Shown here piece after piece: positions 29,757 to 41,530 of a stretch of DNA of 64,000 nt (positions are counted from its first letter, which is position 1; each line of letters starts with the position of its first letter). The DNA is from Acanthosepion lycidas (Eukaryota > Mollusca > Cephalopoda > Sepiida > Sepiidae). A program made the position numbers and the translations under genes. The notes under the pieces were generated by a model. That model did no database searches and was not told the DNA's origin. It saw nothing but the letters and a program-made list of their open reading frames with translations. Where the stretch lies: the NCBI GenBank assembly GCA_963932145.1, contig OZ010605.1:29892313-29956312 (forward strand), in the 5' to 3' direction.

Positions 29757-30245
29757 AAGTTGTGAACTGTTCAATATGGTTGTTTTTTTTTTGTTTTTTT
29801 TTGTTTTGTTTTTTTAAATTTCGGGTCGCATGGCAACAACGATACATTGTATGTGGATTCAAACTTTAAGATTATTATAAATATAATATAGCATTGGGCT
29901 ATAAATTCAAAATATAGAGTGTTGGTAGATAGATATCAAAAAATAAACTAAGTTATAATAGTAATTTTAATAAGGATATTGATCCGTTAATGCATATTGA
30001 GTCAACGGATAAGCTTATTGTAATATGAACTAAAAATGTTGGTAGTTACCAAAAAAAAAAAAAAAAAAAAGCGTGAGTATGCAAAAAAGAATATAAGATA
30101 AAAAAAAGTAAAAAAGCATAAACAATTCTAAAATATAAAACAAATTAAAAATAGAAACGCTAAACTATAATGACCATTAAACGCTAGGAAGGTGCAAGGG
30201 AGGTAACTGAATATGAAAATAAAATAAAATAATATAAAATAAAAT
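29757..30245. other. Unassigned A/T-rich stretch
   Basis: Contains poly-T and poly-A runs (29783-29817, 30052-30070) and no recognised element. Confidence 0.4.
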
Positions 30246-30249
30246 ATTA

Positions 30250-32110
30250 GTGGCACGTCATTGGGGGTATTACAGCAGATGTTAGGTCAATTGGTCTAGT
30301 CAGCATCGAAATATTTAAGAGTGGCCTTCTCTGACTGCATGTGATTATGAGCTCACTTCGCTTATTCAGCAGATTATGATTATCGATGTGTTTGAGAATA
30401 GTTCGTTTTAATAAGAGGCACAGAGTACTTTTTTCATTGTTGAGGTATGGTTTTAGCAATGAGATCTCAATTTGCTACAATCATCTGTCTTCGTTTCCCA
30501 GAAGAATTTAGAGAGTGGTGTGGTTTTTGAATATTGCTTATTGAATAGTGCCATTTTATGATGGTAATGTCAGATTTTCCAGTGGTTAGCAGTGGATACC
30601 AAAATAAAAATTTAGTCTCGCTATTAAGCTCAATGCAAGCTTTTTAACGTCTTTATTCATACATTTAGAATTTAGTTGGTAATTTCTATTTTATCGCCAA
30701 TTAAAATTTTTTCGGTACTATTAATTACAATTGAAGTTTTTTAAATATTTGTTTAGCATATTATAAGTTATTATGCTGTGCTATATACTACTTAAGATTT
30801 TCTGTACAGCTTTAGATAATTTTAATGATGTTCTTGTTGAAAATCTTGCTGAGCAATGGAATATTGCTGAAATGCTTGTAGATTAAATTTTGGAAAATTC
30901 TTTACCTATCTTATTTTTGACATAACTGTTAAATGGTTGATTAAACCAAATTATGTTGCGTTTTCTGTGTGTTTGCGTTTTGTTGTCATTTTTATTATTT
31001 TCGAGGAATTCTGGATAAACTTTGTGTTTGCTGTTTATTAGTGTATCTACATATTTTGTTTTATATTTGTCAAAAATATCTTTATTACTAGAGATTGTAG
31101 AGATCCTATGTTGCACTTCCTGGGTGATGGTTAGATTATTTGCTAATTTATTCATAATTATAAAGTCTTTTAGTGAAAGGCCTAATATTCCTTTGGATAA
31201 ATCGAAGTGGCGTCGCGAAAGTTAATCACTTTGACTTTGGTGTTAGTGGTGATATTAACTCCATGATCATTGAAGAATTTATAAATTTATTTTCTAATCG
31301 ATATGTTTGTTTGTAGGTTGGTATTACGTAGGAGGATAATTCCATCATCTCTGTATACACTGGTTTTTGTTGCTATGAAATGTATATCTAAGTTTCCATA
31401 GCAGTAATATACAAGCAGTTCAAAAAAAAACCCGCGGAAACGAATGCGCCTTTTACTATGGTTATCTGGGTTGTCTTTTTTGGTCCACATGGAACCATCG
31501 TGAAATAAGATGGGTTTCTGGGGTTGTAATATTACAATGTAATGTTATAATGTTACTCCCCTCGTCGGTGACAGAGCAATAATTTTGGGCCAGGATTGTA
31601 GCCGCAACGAGTGATCGATCGGTAGAAATTGGCGATGTAGAATTGCATAAAGGTGCATTCCTTTTTCGTTTTTATTTTATTTTATAGAACCAGTTGATGA
31701 CATCCTTTGTATTGCTCCACTGGCTGGTCCCAGTAGTATTTCTAGCACATTTGCAGGCTCGTTTTGAGTATAGCCTTGCCGAGTTTCCCAGTGTTGTTTT
31801 TCGAAGAGTTAAGCAATCGGAACTGCAGATTATTGGGAAATTATCCTTATGGTCCTTAACAGTGATGAAGGCTTGTGTAGTTTGTGTATTCTGTCGTCAA
31901 TTATGAGTTTGCCGAGGTTTTATTATTTTCTCATTCAGCTGGGGCTTTTTTATATGTTTTATTGACCTAAAATGTTTGATTTCCTAACAAATTTCTTTGT
32001 TTACGTTAGGATACAAACCAGATCAGTTATGTATATTTCGAGAATCTGGAAGATATGTGTACAAAAGGACTATTCGGGTTTTGTTTGATCAGGAAGGCCT
32101 ACCTGGTCGA
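30250..32110 (-). pseudogene. Penelope-like element relic (RT with C-terminal tail)
   Basis: Minus-strand frames, N to C: AFITVKDHKDNFP (~31880), TSQWSNTKDVINWFYKIK, AQNYCSVTDEG, SVYRDDGIILLRN (YRDD active-site box, about 31375-31340), FDLSKGI, NKLANNLTITQEVQHRISTI, DKYKTKYVDTLINSKHKVYP, THRKRNIIWFNQPFNSYVKN and KIGKEF. Then, after degenerate sequence, KHIDNHNLLNKRSELIITCS (about 30400-30340), the conserved tail after the GIY-YIG region. The 'KDHK..FP', 'YRDDG' and 'RKRNIIWFNPP(F/Y)' boxes identify a Penelope-like retroelement. Multiple stops and frameshifts make it inactive, and GIY-YIG itself is not legible. Penelope-like terminal repeats are known to carry hammerheads. Confidence 0.9.
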
Positions 32111-32194
32111 TTTGTCTAAGGAACGTTAGATCTAATGACGGTTTCCCCTAGGGGGCGTAAATACGAATCTTTCCGGAGGGTGCATAATTTTTCT

Positions 32195-32310
32195 AGTAAG
32201 ATTTCTCGAATATTCAGGTCGGTTGATGTAAATAAATATACTGTTTAATAAGTAAATAAAAACACAGCATCTACTCAAATATGAGTATCCATTTAAAATT
32301 ACGTTTAAAC
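32195..32310 (+). repeat. Dispersed repeat (tail of tRNA-headed family T)
   Basis: 'TTTCTCGAATATTCAGGTCGGT', 'GTAAATAAATATACTGTTTAATAA' and 'ACAGCATCTACT' correspond to sequence downstream of the tRNA-like heads at 41.0 (reverse) and 50.8 kb. No head is visible here. Confidence 0.6.
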
Positions 32311-32399
32311 AAATAATATATACATATATGTATAAAGCAAAAATAATATGAATATAAAATAATATAAAAAATATTAATGTCATTAATATTGTTAATAAC

Positions 32400-32475
32400 A
32401 ACTAACAGTTAAAATTTTTAAAATTAAAATTTTAAATTTAAAAGTTTAAATTTTAAATTCAAAATTTAAAACAAC
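32400..32475. repeat. TTTAAA-rich low-complexity fold-back
   Basis: Alternating AAATTTT/TTTAAAA units, self-complementary throughout. Confidence 0.7.
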
Positions 32476-32529
32476 TTAGAAATTTCTAATGGTATCGAAG
32501 AAATATAATATCGAAAACAAAGATATCAA

Positions 32530-32531
32530 AC

Positions 32532-32588
<57 letters not shown>

Positions 32589-32600
32589 CTACCAGTGAGA

Positions 32601-32645
<45 letters not shown>

Positions 32646-32654
32646 TTCATAATC

Positions 32655-32702
<48 letters not shown>
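32530..32702. repeat. (AAT)n, (AAT)n, (AT)n microsatellites
   Basis: AAT at 32530-32585 and 32602-32645, then AT at 32659-32702, separated by short islands. Confidence 0.98.
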
Positions 32703-32704
<2 letters not shown>

Positions 32705-32749
32705 AATCTGAATGAAACCTGTCCTCGTGGAATGTAATTTATTAGGGTT

Positions 32750-33088
32750 GCTGTAGCTTCTTCCTTTAATGTCGGTTTTCACCCGTTACCCATCGATATC
32801 TAGAGACAAGACGCGTTGGCCTTAAACAACGTCTAGCCGACAGACAGGGGCTTAAGAATAAGGAATTGAAAAGGTACACCTAAAACATTCACATCTTATC
32901 CCCCACTTTACTTCCCCACTTCGTTAATTTTACATATGCTTGATGAGGTCCATCAAAAACGTGTGAATTTCTTTTCATTTTTCATTTCAACCTTTGGAAG
33001 TAAAGTCTGATGATCCATAGCCCTGTTAAAGGGGTTGTGGTGAAATAACTTATTGCATGGAACCTTAAAGTGGGCTGTTTTTATTCAA
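32750..33088 (+). mobile_element. Repeat with hammerhead-like motif, ending at (AT)n
   Basis: The 3' part holds CTGATGA (33007-33013), a 27-nt hairpin TCCATAGCCCT..AGGGGTTGTGG, then TGAAATAA (33041), 'CATGGAACCTTAAAGTGG' and the (AT)n at 33089. The same frame of blocks occurs at 33.96 kb with a different but still paired hairpin. No coding capacity. Confidence 0.65.
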
Positions 33089-33126
33089 TATATATATATA
33101 TATCTATATATCTGTATATCTATATA

Positions 33127-33171
<45 letters not shown>
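33089..33171. repeat. (AT)n microsatellite
   Basis: About 83 bp with a few C interruptions at its left end. Confidence 0.98.
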
Positions 33172-33172
<1 letters not shown>

Positions 33173-33690
33173 CGATTTGTATCTTTAATGACGTATCAAG
33201 TCCTTATGGTTCATTTAATGCCGAAATTCAATTTTTTTCGAGACTTTAGGAAATAAACATATGATATGTATTATTCTGCTTTTACAGTTGAATACATGGT
33301 AGACGATTTTCAGCTTTTGCGCATATTCCTGTTTGTGGGGATATGATATCTAGAGGCATGGATATATTTGTATTATGTTGTAGTTTTGTTGAATTTATAT
33401 TCTGGAATACAGTTTGATTTCTTTAAGAAATTGTAGGATATTATATGGATTAATGTCATTAAAAGGGCTCTTTCATTTTGGTTGATTGTTTGCTTGGTTT
33501 TGTTTAGCGGAATATCAACCACTATGGTTAATACTGAAATCTAAATGTTTTGGACACAATTTTATGGCTTCAACTAAATATCTACTATAATTTGGCATTG
33601 TTAGTAATTTTATTATAAATATGTATTGTTGATATTTATTTTATATAAAATATATTTTTAAACTTTCATAATGTGTTGTTTTTGTTTGGA
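33172..33690. other. Unassigned AT-rich stretch
   Basis: 'ACACAATTTTATGGCTTCAACTAAAT' type sequence at 33555 is an inverted match to 24.97 kb. Nothing else is recognised. Confidence 0.4.
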
Positions 33691-34042
33691 GGTTCACTAA
33701 TTGCCCATAGCTGGGATCCTATGGGCAATTAGTCAAGGTGGACCTGGGAACAACGGTAATTAAGAGTTGCTTCCACTCTCCTCAAAACCTCCTATTGCTG
33801 CTGGGTGTAGTTTATTGTTATAAAGTATAGGGAGGGGTTAATTTTATATCTCTCTGTTTAACTACCACTCTCAACCCCCTCTATTAAATTACAAAAATTA
33901 CACTACCCACCAATTTCTAATCCCATTTTTTTTCTCAATTCGTTGTTGGAAGTTTTACCTGATGATCCTGAATCCTTAAAAAAGGATTTAGGTGAAATAA
34001 ATTATCGTAATGGTACCTTAAAGTGGTTTGTTTTTCATTACA

Positions 34043-34048
<6 letters not shown>
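33691..34048 (+). mobile_element. Repeat family X, plus copy, with hammerhead-like motif
   Basis: Starts with 'TTCACTAATTGCCCATAGCTGGGA', 'GGTGGACCTGGGAACAAC' and 'CTCCTCAAAACCTCC', as at 44.82 kb. Near its 3' end are CTGATGA (33959-33965), the hairpin TCCTGAATCCTT..AAGGATTTAGG, GAAA (33994-33997), then 'GGTACCTTAAAGTGG' and (AT)n. This links family X to the ribozyme-like motif. Confidence 0.7.

Positions 34049-34139
<91 letters not shown>
34049..34139. repeat. (AT)n(GATA)n microsatellite
   Basis: About 60 bp AT followed by about 8 GATA units. Confidence 0.98.
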
Positions 34140-34140
<1 letters not shown>

Positions 34141-34514
34141 TGTTGGTCAGTAAAAATTCAAATCTTCAAATTTAATCTTAGAGAAAATACGCCAACTCTG
34201 ATTGGTCCATCTCAGTAGCCGTCTAACTAAAAACCCTTATCTGAATGTTGTTGATTACTCTAACTGGAGTATACTCCTAACTCATTTGCAAAACCGTCGT
34301 GTCGACATTAACGATATAGATTCAATGATGTGGAAGCTTGGAATAAATTTACTTGTGGCACTCTCCGAAAAGCTACTGCCTACTGGTTACCACGCTTACA
34401 ACTTTGTGTTGAATATTCAGGTAAATATTTTGAACATCGATGATTGTTCAGTTTGTGCATGAATCATCATAGCTAAATTTTTTTTTCTGAATTTACCGCA
34501 TTTTAGTGGGCTCC
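34140..34514. other. Unassigned; 86-residue frame
   Basis: The frame 34202-34462 (plus) has no motif I recognise and no supporting start or splice signal. I do not call it a gene. Confidence 0.35.
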
Positions 34515-35579
<1,065 letters not shown>

Positions 35580-36404
35580 CTTATATGTTCAGTATATTTT
35601 AATAATATTCAGTATATTTTAATAATATCCAGTATTACGTTAGGAATATTGTTTCAATATTTTGATAAGCCTGCAAGATGTTTGACATGGAGATGACAAA
35701 GATACTGCTCATCCGCTGGCAACCCTTGGTCGCTTTTTGTCTACAGCAACCACAAAAATATAAGAGTTAAATTAAGTAAGCCGTGAATATCATCAACAGG
35801 ACAATATTTCCCCAGTGTTTCAGCTAGTAGATTTTTTTGGAAACAAACTGAATGATTTATTTCCTGAATGCCGCCATTATGCGCGTCTAATTTTGAAAAT
35901 ATTTTTGTTGGAATTTTCCAATAAATTTAGGTGTCACGCATTATAACGTGGAGTTGATTGTGTCTGAGAGATAAATTACCCGCTAGTTCATAAAAAAAAT
36001 TCAATAACACTTTCAGAATCGACGGAAACATAAAAAGAAAAACGAAAACCTTGTTCGTCCTATTTATAAATGATGGCGTATTCTCTATTTACCTTCCTAC
36101 GTAAGGTATGCGTCATGCTCTAGAAGAAGAAGAAAAAAAAAACATTCAATAAAGTTTCACCCACGTTGAAAGATCAAAGAGGTAGAAGACTAATAATATC
36201 AAAGGGAGGATGCCTGTCTGTCAATATCTTTTTCTAGTCGAGGTCCCTTTCCTATTTCACATTTACTCTCTTTCAGTCTTTCTCTTGATATCCTGCTAGC
36301 TTTCTTCCTTTGCATCACCTTGCTTTTCCTAATGCTGCTGTTGTATGAAAATGAAAAAAAAATGAATAGTTTATGGCTTTCACACATGCAAACTATCTCT
36401 TTTT

Positions 36405-36407
<3 letters not shown>
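35580..36407. other. Unassigned stretch
   Basis: 'TTCAGTATATTTTAATAATA' is duplicated at 35587-35626. No gene recognised. Confidence 0.4.

Positions 36408-36472
<65 letters not shown>
36408..36472. repeat. (AT)n microsatellite
   Basis: About 65 bp of AT. Confidence 0.98.
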
Positions 36473-36475
<3 letters not shown>

Positions 36476-36605
36476 TAATCAATTCCTTGGTATAGCGATT
36501 TTCCAAAGTGTAGCTTAGATGTGGCACAAGGCCGAAAGTATCCAGAGAGGATCAAACTCACTACTCAGTCGTAATTGTTCTAATGAGACAAGTTGCTAAC
36601 TAGAT
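36473..36605 (-). mobile_element. tRNA-derived SINE (family 1), minus
   Basis: The minus strand reads an A-box region, GAGTTTGATCCTCTC (B-box-like), 'CTTTCGGCCTTGTGCCACAT' and 'CTAAGCTACACTTTGGAAAA', as in the 4.5 kb copy. Confidence 0.82.
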
Positions 36606-37162
36606 TTGTTCAAAAATAATGTTTCTTTCATTAGTTCCCTTACCACATTGAATATTGAATTAATCTTTTTTGTCTAGCTGCTAAAAACAAAAAAAAATAT
36701 CCCCACCCAAGCTATAAATAAAAAAAGAATGAAATATTAGACTTATTTTTAGGAGAGAGCTGATAAACAGTGTGATCAGCAGTTTGAATGATACGCTCAA
36801 ACCCTCGGTCACGATGACTTGCACAAAACTAAAATAATCACGTGGAGCATACTTGAGATATAATTCAAACAATCAAATATTTTGCTCTGAATATTTGCCC
36901 AAGTCTAATCACTTTAATGTAGGCATCCTCATGACGAGACAGGTTCCGGGTTTCAAATTTATGAAACATAAGGCAAAAATAAAAAATATAAAAATAATTT
37001 TAATGCCCCAAAACGAAACTGCTTACTATTAATCGCCTGTGAGATCTCCTTCAGCTTTCCATAGTGAATTATTGCGCTTTCTCGTGCTAATATTTTCTGC
37101 TGACAACGGAAAGTGGGAACACTATATTGAATCAATTGCTTGGTCTTTTGACAGGAAAGTTA
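36606..37162. other. Mostly unassigned; fragment of the 2.2-kb repeat
   Basis: 36775-36825 ('GCTCAAACCCTCGGTCACGATG') matches the end of the 2042-2235 repeat. The rest is unrecognised. Confidence 0.4.
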
Positions 37163-37242
37163 TTAGGTTGGTGCAAAAATATTGTCGTTTTCTCACATAT
37201 GTTACTATGTGATAAAACCACATTATTTTTGCACCAACCTAA
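37163..37242. mobile_element. Mariner-type MITE
   Basis: 80 bp, TTAGGTTGGTGCAAAAATA ends, TCACATATGTTACTATGTGA core, TA on both sides. Confidence 0.94.
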
Positions 37243-37419
37243 TATTACACCGCTTCGAGGTGCCCAATCCGTTCGTATATAATCCAAGTTGATCCGAGGA
37301 ATATAGAATATTAAAACTAATCCATAAAAAGGGCTCAATGTATTTATTATACAGAGCAAATATATCGGTTGAAATAGGTGTATTCCCCATATAAGGTAAA
37401 ATTGAATTTTGTTTATGCA

Positions 37420-37421
<2 letters not shown>
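37243..37421. other. Unassigned
   Basis: Nothing recognised. Confidence 0.3.

Positions 37422-37477
<56 letters not shown>
37422..37477. repeat. (AT)n microsatellite
   Basis: About 56 bp of AT, next to a hammerhead-like motif. Confidence 0.98.
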
Positions 37478-37478
<1 letters not shown>

Positions 37479-37530
37479 CTTTGGTTTCATCCTCATGATC
37501 GCTTGAGGATACGTAAGATTTTAACCATGG
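37474..37530 (-). ncRNA. Hammerhead-like motif, degraded, abutting (AT)n
   Basis: Minus strand: CTTACGT (5 of 7 matches to CTGACGA), stem II ATCCTC..GAGGAT perfect, GAAAC, AC-caaa-GT stem III, GUA, then the AT array as stem I. The order and spacing fit a hammerhead, but the core is mutated. Confidence 0.5.
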
Positions 37531-37615
37531 AAGCGTATTCAACTGATTTTTAAAGTTAAAAGATCTACATGTTAGTTTTACTGGTATTTTCTTTTTTCAC
37601 ACGTGCATTGAGCAA

Positions 37616-37909
37616 ATATATATATATATATATGCTGTCGACTCTCCCGTCGAATTCGACGTATGAGGGTCAAGCAGATCAGTTCCTGGGAAACTGACAG
37701 CCCGACACTAATGCATGAGATTTGATTATAGTGGTGAAGGTTTTGTGCAGAATCACCCACACTTTTTGAAGGGCCGAATACAGAGACTTGGTGCCACAGA
37801 GTCCCCAAATGACCCTCCGCAGGTTTTGAATTCAATGTTGTCCTTCTTCTAGACCATTTGCCATCAAAGGCTATAGAACCCAGTCTGTCCTGCTATTTAC
37901 CCATAGGTG

Positions 37910-37910
<1 letters not shown>
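37616..37910 (-). mobile_element. SINE family 2 tail plus linked repeat, minus
   Basis: The minus strand starts 'CACCTATGGGTAAATAGCAG', 'GGTTCTATAGCCTTTGATGGCAAATGGTC' (shared with 12.5 kb), and continues through 'CTGTGGCACCAAGTCTCTG' to 'CAGTTTCCCAGGAACTG', which resembles the 2.07 kb repeat. It ends at a short (AT)n at 37616-37633. Confidence 0.65.
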
Positions 37911-37913
<3 letters not shown>

Positions 37914-37994
<81 letters not shown>

Positions 37995-38008
37995 AGAGAG
38001 AGAGAGAT
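37914..38008. repeat. (AT)n(GA)n microsatellite
   Basis: AT to 37964, then GA units with GT interruptions. Confidence 0.98.
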
Positions 38009-38364
38009 AGCTACTAATGCCAGTCAATAATATACGCAATGTTATATAAACTCTCTCTGAAATTATTAAGCAGAGATCATATAAACTACAATAATTCAAA
38101 TTTAATTTGAAAAAAATTGCCAAATTTTAAACAAACACTTTAGATGTCAAAACAAAGCCTGAGTTAAAAGTTTAAGTAGTATCAATATGTTTTGTTGAAG
38201 TTATTGAATTTATTTGATGTATTCTAAAAACAAACTGCGTACTGAAGTTATTAGACGAAGCCAAATAATCAAAATTTATTTCAATAAAAATAAAATCATC
38301 AAAAATTGATCAACACCTATAAATGAACAAATAACAAACACATATCATAAATCTTTGAATCTTT

Positions 38365-39365
38365 TATATTTTAATATAGTGACCCTTCTCAATAACAGCC
38401 AGTAATCTATTGATTTTGAATCCATTGATTTTGTTAATTTTTTTACTTCAACATGTTCAATTACCGACATGATAGTTTTAATTACTTCCCATAGGTTGGT
38501 TTGCTGCTATATTGTTTTCCACTTTCATATAATTTCATCTTCACAATTGACCATAGATTTTCGAGTGGATTCCGAACAAAACTTGAGGGTGGATATTCCA
38601 TTATCTACTCTCCTGTAAATCTTTTATGCACAAAGAATTCATGGTTACGCTTAGATACAGGAGAAAGATCACTGTTGTGCACAAATAAACAGTTCGCTTT
38701 GAAACTGCAAGACTGGGACGTGTACCATGTAAAGAAAGCCTTGTGCAAAAAATCGCAGTAGTTAGCACTGTTCAGTTTAACTCCTTCATCGATTTAGAAT
38801 GGTTCAATAATGGTTTGGTCGGCAATACCAGCGCATATCATAACACAACCGTATCCTTGTTGCCTTGTTTTTGTCACAGGCACGACTGAGTTGGATAAAA
38901 TCCATTCTTTGGACCATCCATTAGATCCATAAAATACCACACGAGATTCGTCCATGAAAATTACTTTAAAAAAGTCAATCTTAGTGCATTTCTTGGACGA
39001 ATTATGACGCTTTGAATTATTTGCTTTAGTGTGAAGAGGTTGCTTGGGATATATTTTTATAGATCTCAATTAACAAAGTATTCTACGCCTTTTGTTCTCT
39101 TTGACTCCCTCAATTCTAAAGATCTGAGCGCTGGTCCAAAAATTGCTGTTACAGCATAACTCGCTTTGGTTTACGTTCATCTCAAGGAAGCAAGTTATTA
39201 TGGCCTTTTCCTTTGCTTTGAGTTTTCAGCAATCTTCTTTATCGTTCGATGATCTCAGCAAAGCTCATTTGATATCTCCAATGTGGACATTTCCTTACTC
39301 AATAACTGGTATATTCTGTTTCTCAGCAGTTGTTAGATCCTTGCCTTTACCCATGTTTCAACATA
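38365..39365 (-). pseudogene. Tc1/mariner-superfamily transposase, near full length but inactive
   Basis: Minus-strand frames in order: MGKGKDLTTAEKQNIPVIE (39350, N-terminal start), HTH region degenerate, FFKVIFMDESRVVFYGSNGW (DE.. first catalytic Asp, about 38965-38910), TKTRQQGYGCVMICAGIADQ (the 'RQQGGGGVMIWAGI' box), then CSESTRKSMVNCEDEII (decayed 'PIENLW..VK'), LWEVIKTIMSVIEHVEVKKL and KSMDSK. It covers start to C-terminus in about 1 kb, the length expected for a 330-residue transposase, but has at least three frame breaks. The longest intact piece is 91 residues. Confidence 0.9.
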
Positions 39366-39859
39366 GATTATAGACAAAAAGAAAAATAGTATGTATTAGA
39401 TTTTAGAGGTTTTCAGCCAATATTAGTTTAATCTGCATTCTGTCCATTTTCGTCAATCCATTTTTGCAAATTGGAGCATCTATTAAAGAATGAGATGTGA
39501 TCGTCGTGATTCGAGACGGAATCATTCTCTATTTTGTATATAGGCAGGTCCATGCATCATCTGTTAGTTCTGAGGACCATTTCTCTTAAATTCCAGTAAC
39601 CATCTCTCTGCAGACAAAAGGATAATTTTTGCGGTCTTTAAACTTATTTGGAGGTTAGTGAGCGATTCTTTACTTGTTTTATGCTCTATTTGGTTCATTT
39701 ACCTATTCTTATAACTTTACGTATTCATTTTAATCGTAAATCTGTTTTAGACGTGTTCCAGCCTTATATCCAAGAACTTTCCTGCATATTTGCAGTCTAA
39801 TTTCCATTACTTCTGCTGTGTCAACGATCGGTCCCTGAAGAATCGTTTCCCCAAAGATG
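39366..39859. other. Unassigned stretch
   Basis: No recognised feature. No TIRs found for the transposase beside it. Confidence 0.4.
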
Positions 39860-40020
<161 letters not shown>

Positions 40021-40132
40021 GTGTGTGCGCGCGTCTGTGTGTGCGTGTGTGTGTCCAGGGTGTTACAAAAATACTTTTACAAAGTCTGGGGCTGTTAACT
40101 CGCACCATATTTTATTTAATTTTTCTTGTGTT

Positions 40133-40525
40133 ATTATAATTTTCTTTTTTTGGGGACGTATATTTTGAGAAATTGTCCAAATATTTTGTATGTCCGATCG
40201 CTTTCGGCTATAGTTTTAGCCATTATCAAGAAGAATTTTATTTTTACTTTTAACTGAATGTATATATTGTAAGGCTTAAAATACTGGAAGAATTGTTATT
40301 AAAGAAGAAAAAAGTCAATACTCAATAATATCAAGTATGGACGTGGCCACAATGTGCTGATCGCTTTTGGAAAACTAAACATTCCTATGAAACTATCCAT
40401 ACATTCAGTTAAAAATAAAAAATAAAATTCATCCTTGATAATGGCTAAAAGTATAGCTGAAAGCAGTCTGGCATACAAAACATTTGAACAATTTCTATAT
40501 AATTTATATCCAGAAAAGAAGAAAA
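40133..40525. repeat. Inverted repeat (~125-bp arms) with hammerhead-like cores
   Basis: Left arm 40133-40262, right arm 40400-40525. Each arm (left on minus, right on plus) reads ACATTCAGTTAAAA, then CTTGATAATGGCT..AGC(C/T)GAAAGC and 'CATACAAAA.ATTTG.ACAATTTCT'. TTGATAA-hairpin-GAAA is one to two changes from the hammerhead core. The hairpin is kept in both arms. Confidence 0.75.
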
Positions 40526-40625
40526 ATTTAAGAACATAAGAAAAATTAAATAAAATCTTAAACGCAGTACCAAGTCAGCCGTTTTTAATAATACTTGTAT
40601 AACAGAGGGGTTACTGCCGAAATAC

Positions 40626-40629
<4 letters not shown>

Positions 40630-40682
<53 letters not shown>

Positions 40683-40688
40683 GTATGT
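40630..40688. repeat. (AT)n(GTAT)n microsatellite
   Basis: AT to about 40669 and then about five GTAT units. Confidence 0.98.
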
Positions 40689-40775
40689 AAGTTATGAAGA
40701 ACTCGGTAATCCGTATGAGTAATCCCAAGGGGAATGAAATCCTGAGAGCTCAATGTAAATCCAGAGCTAATATTT

Positions 40776-40909
40776 AAAAGAAAAACAGACCACTTTAAGG
40801 TACGATTATAATAATTTATTTTACCAGAGTCCTTTTAAAGACTTGGTAATCCGTAGAAGGACTCTGGTGAAATAAATTATCATAATGGTACCTTAAAGTG
40901 GTCTGTTTT

Positions 40910-40915
<6 letters not shown>
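40776..40915. repeat. 140-bp palindrome beside (AT)n
   Basis: Arms 40776-40838 and 40855-40915 run from AAAAGAAAAACAGACCACTT to its complement, with AGAGTCCTTTT/AGAAGGACTCT near the centre. The arm contains 'GGTGAAATAAATTAT..TAATGGTACCTTAAAGTGG', the 3' half of the motif at 33.96 kb, but the CTGATGA box is lost. (AT)n follows at 40916. Confidence 0.92.

Positions 40916-40971
<56 letters not shown>
40916..40971. repeat. (AT)n microsatellite
   Basis: About 56 bp of AT. Confidence 0.98.
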
Positions 40972-40974
<3 letters not shown>

Positions 40975-41024
40975 GAAATAGATTAACCGCATCAATTATT
41001 TATTATTTTCTGTTCATGCGTTCT

Positions 41025-41290
41025 CCGAGATGAATCGAACCTGTAACCCTTACGGGGAACTGTCATATAACTTGACATACTTTTACCATTCAGCCACAGA
41101 GAAGTGTCCACGTAGCTAAGTCCTAATTACAGTTTATAAACACACACAACTTCGACGATTTTTCTCCGAAATTTCTCAAACATTCACACCAGTAAATGTA
41201 ATTAATATTGTTTAATTAAAAGCACAGCATTTATTTAAATAAATTATATCGATAAAAGTAATGCATAAACAGGAAAGACATCCAATAATT
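41025..41290 (-). mobile_element. tRNA-headed repeat family T, minus copy of the head
   Basis: The minus strand reads CTGTGGCTGAATGGTAAAAG (A-box), 'ATATGACAGTTCC', ACAGGTTCGATTCAT (B-box). This aligns with the plus-strand head at 50.79 kb. The downstream body ('CATTCACACCAGTAAATG', 'ATATTGTTTAATTAAAAGCACAGC') is present on the plus side at 41175-41235, so head and body are in opposite relative orientation to the 50.8 kb copy or rearranged. Confidence 0.6.
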
Positions 41291-41329
41291 ATCGGACTTA
41301 ATCAATTACATAATAGGTTATCATTGTTT

Positions 41330-41530
41330 ACGTTAAGGTATGTTTCGTGAACAGGTACTGAAGGCAAAACGGACAGAAGGAAATTTTTTTAAGGGATCGA
41401 AGGACGGGTACTGAGAGGAATAATAAGAGAATAATATATTGCGTGAAGTCACAAGGGATAGGAAGTTGTGAAGAGCCATGAACGCTGAAGTTCTGAATGG
41501 AGACGGTAAGTAAAAGAAGAATATCCATTC
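41330..41530 (+). pseudogene. LINE family C ORF2 tail relic
   Basis: Plus-strand reading gives EVTRDRKL.RAMNAEVLNGD (about 41445-41505), matching the '..TKDRKLWRAMIADVLKGHGT' terminus. The upstream portion is degenerate. Confidence 0.6.

Noticed and set aside
34202-34462. 86-residue candidate gene between (AT)n and the transposon
   Set aside because: No recognisable domain and nothing ties it to the adjacent transposase fragment.
38365-39365. Active transposase
   Set aside because: At least three frame breaks and loss of later catalytic motifs.
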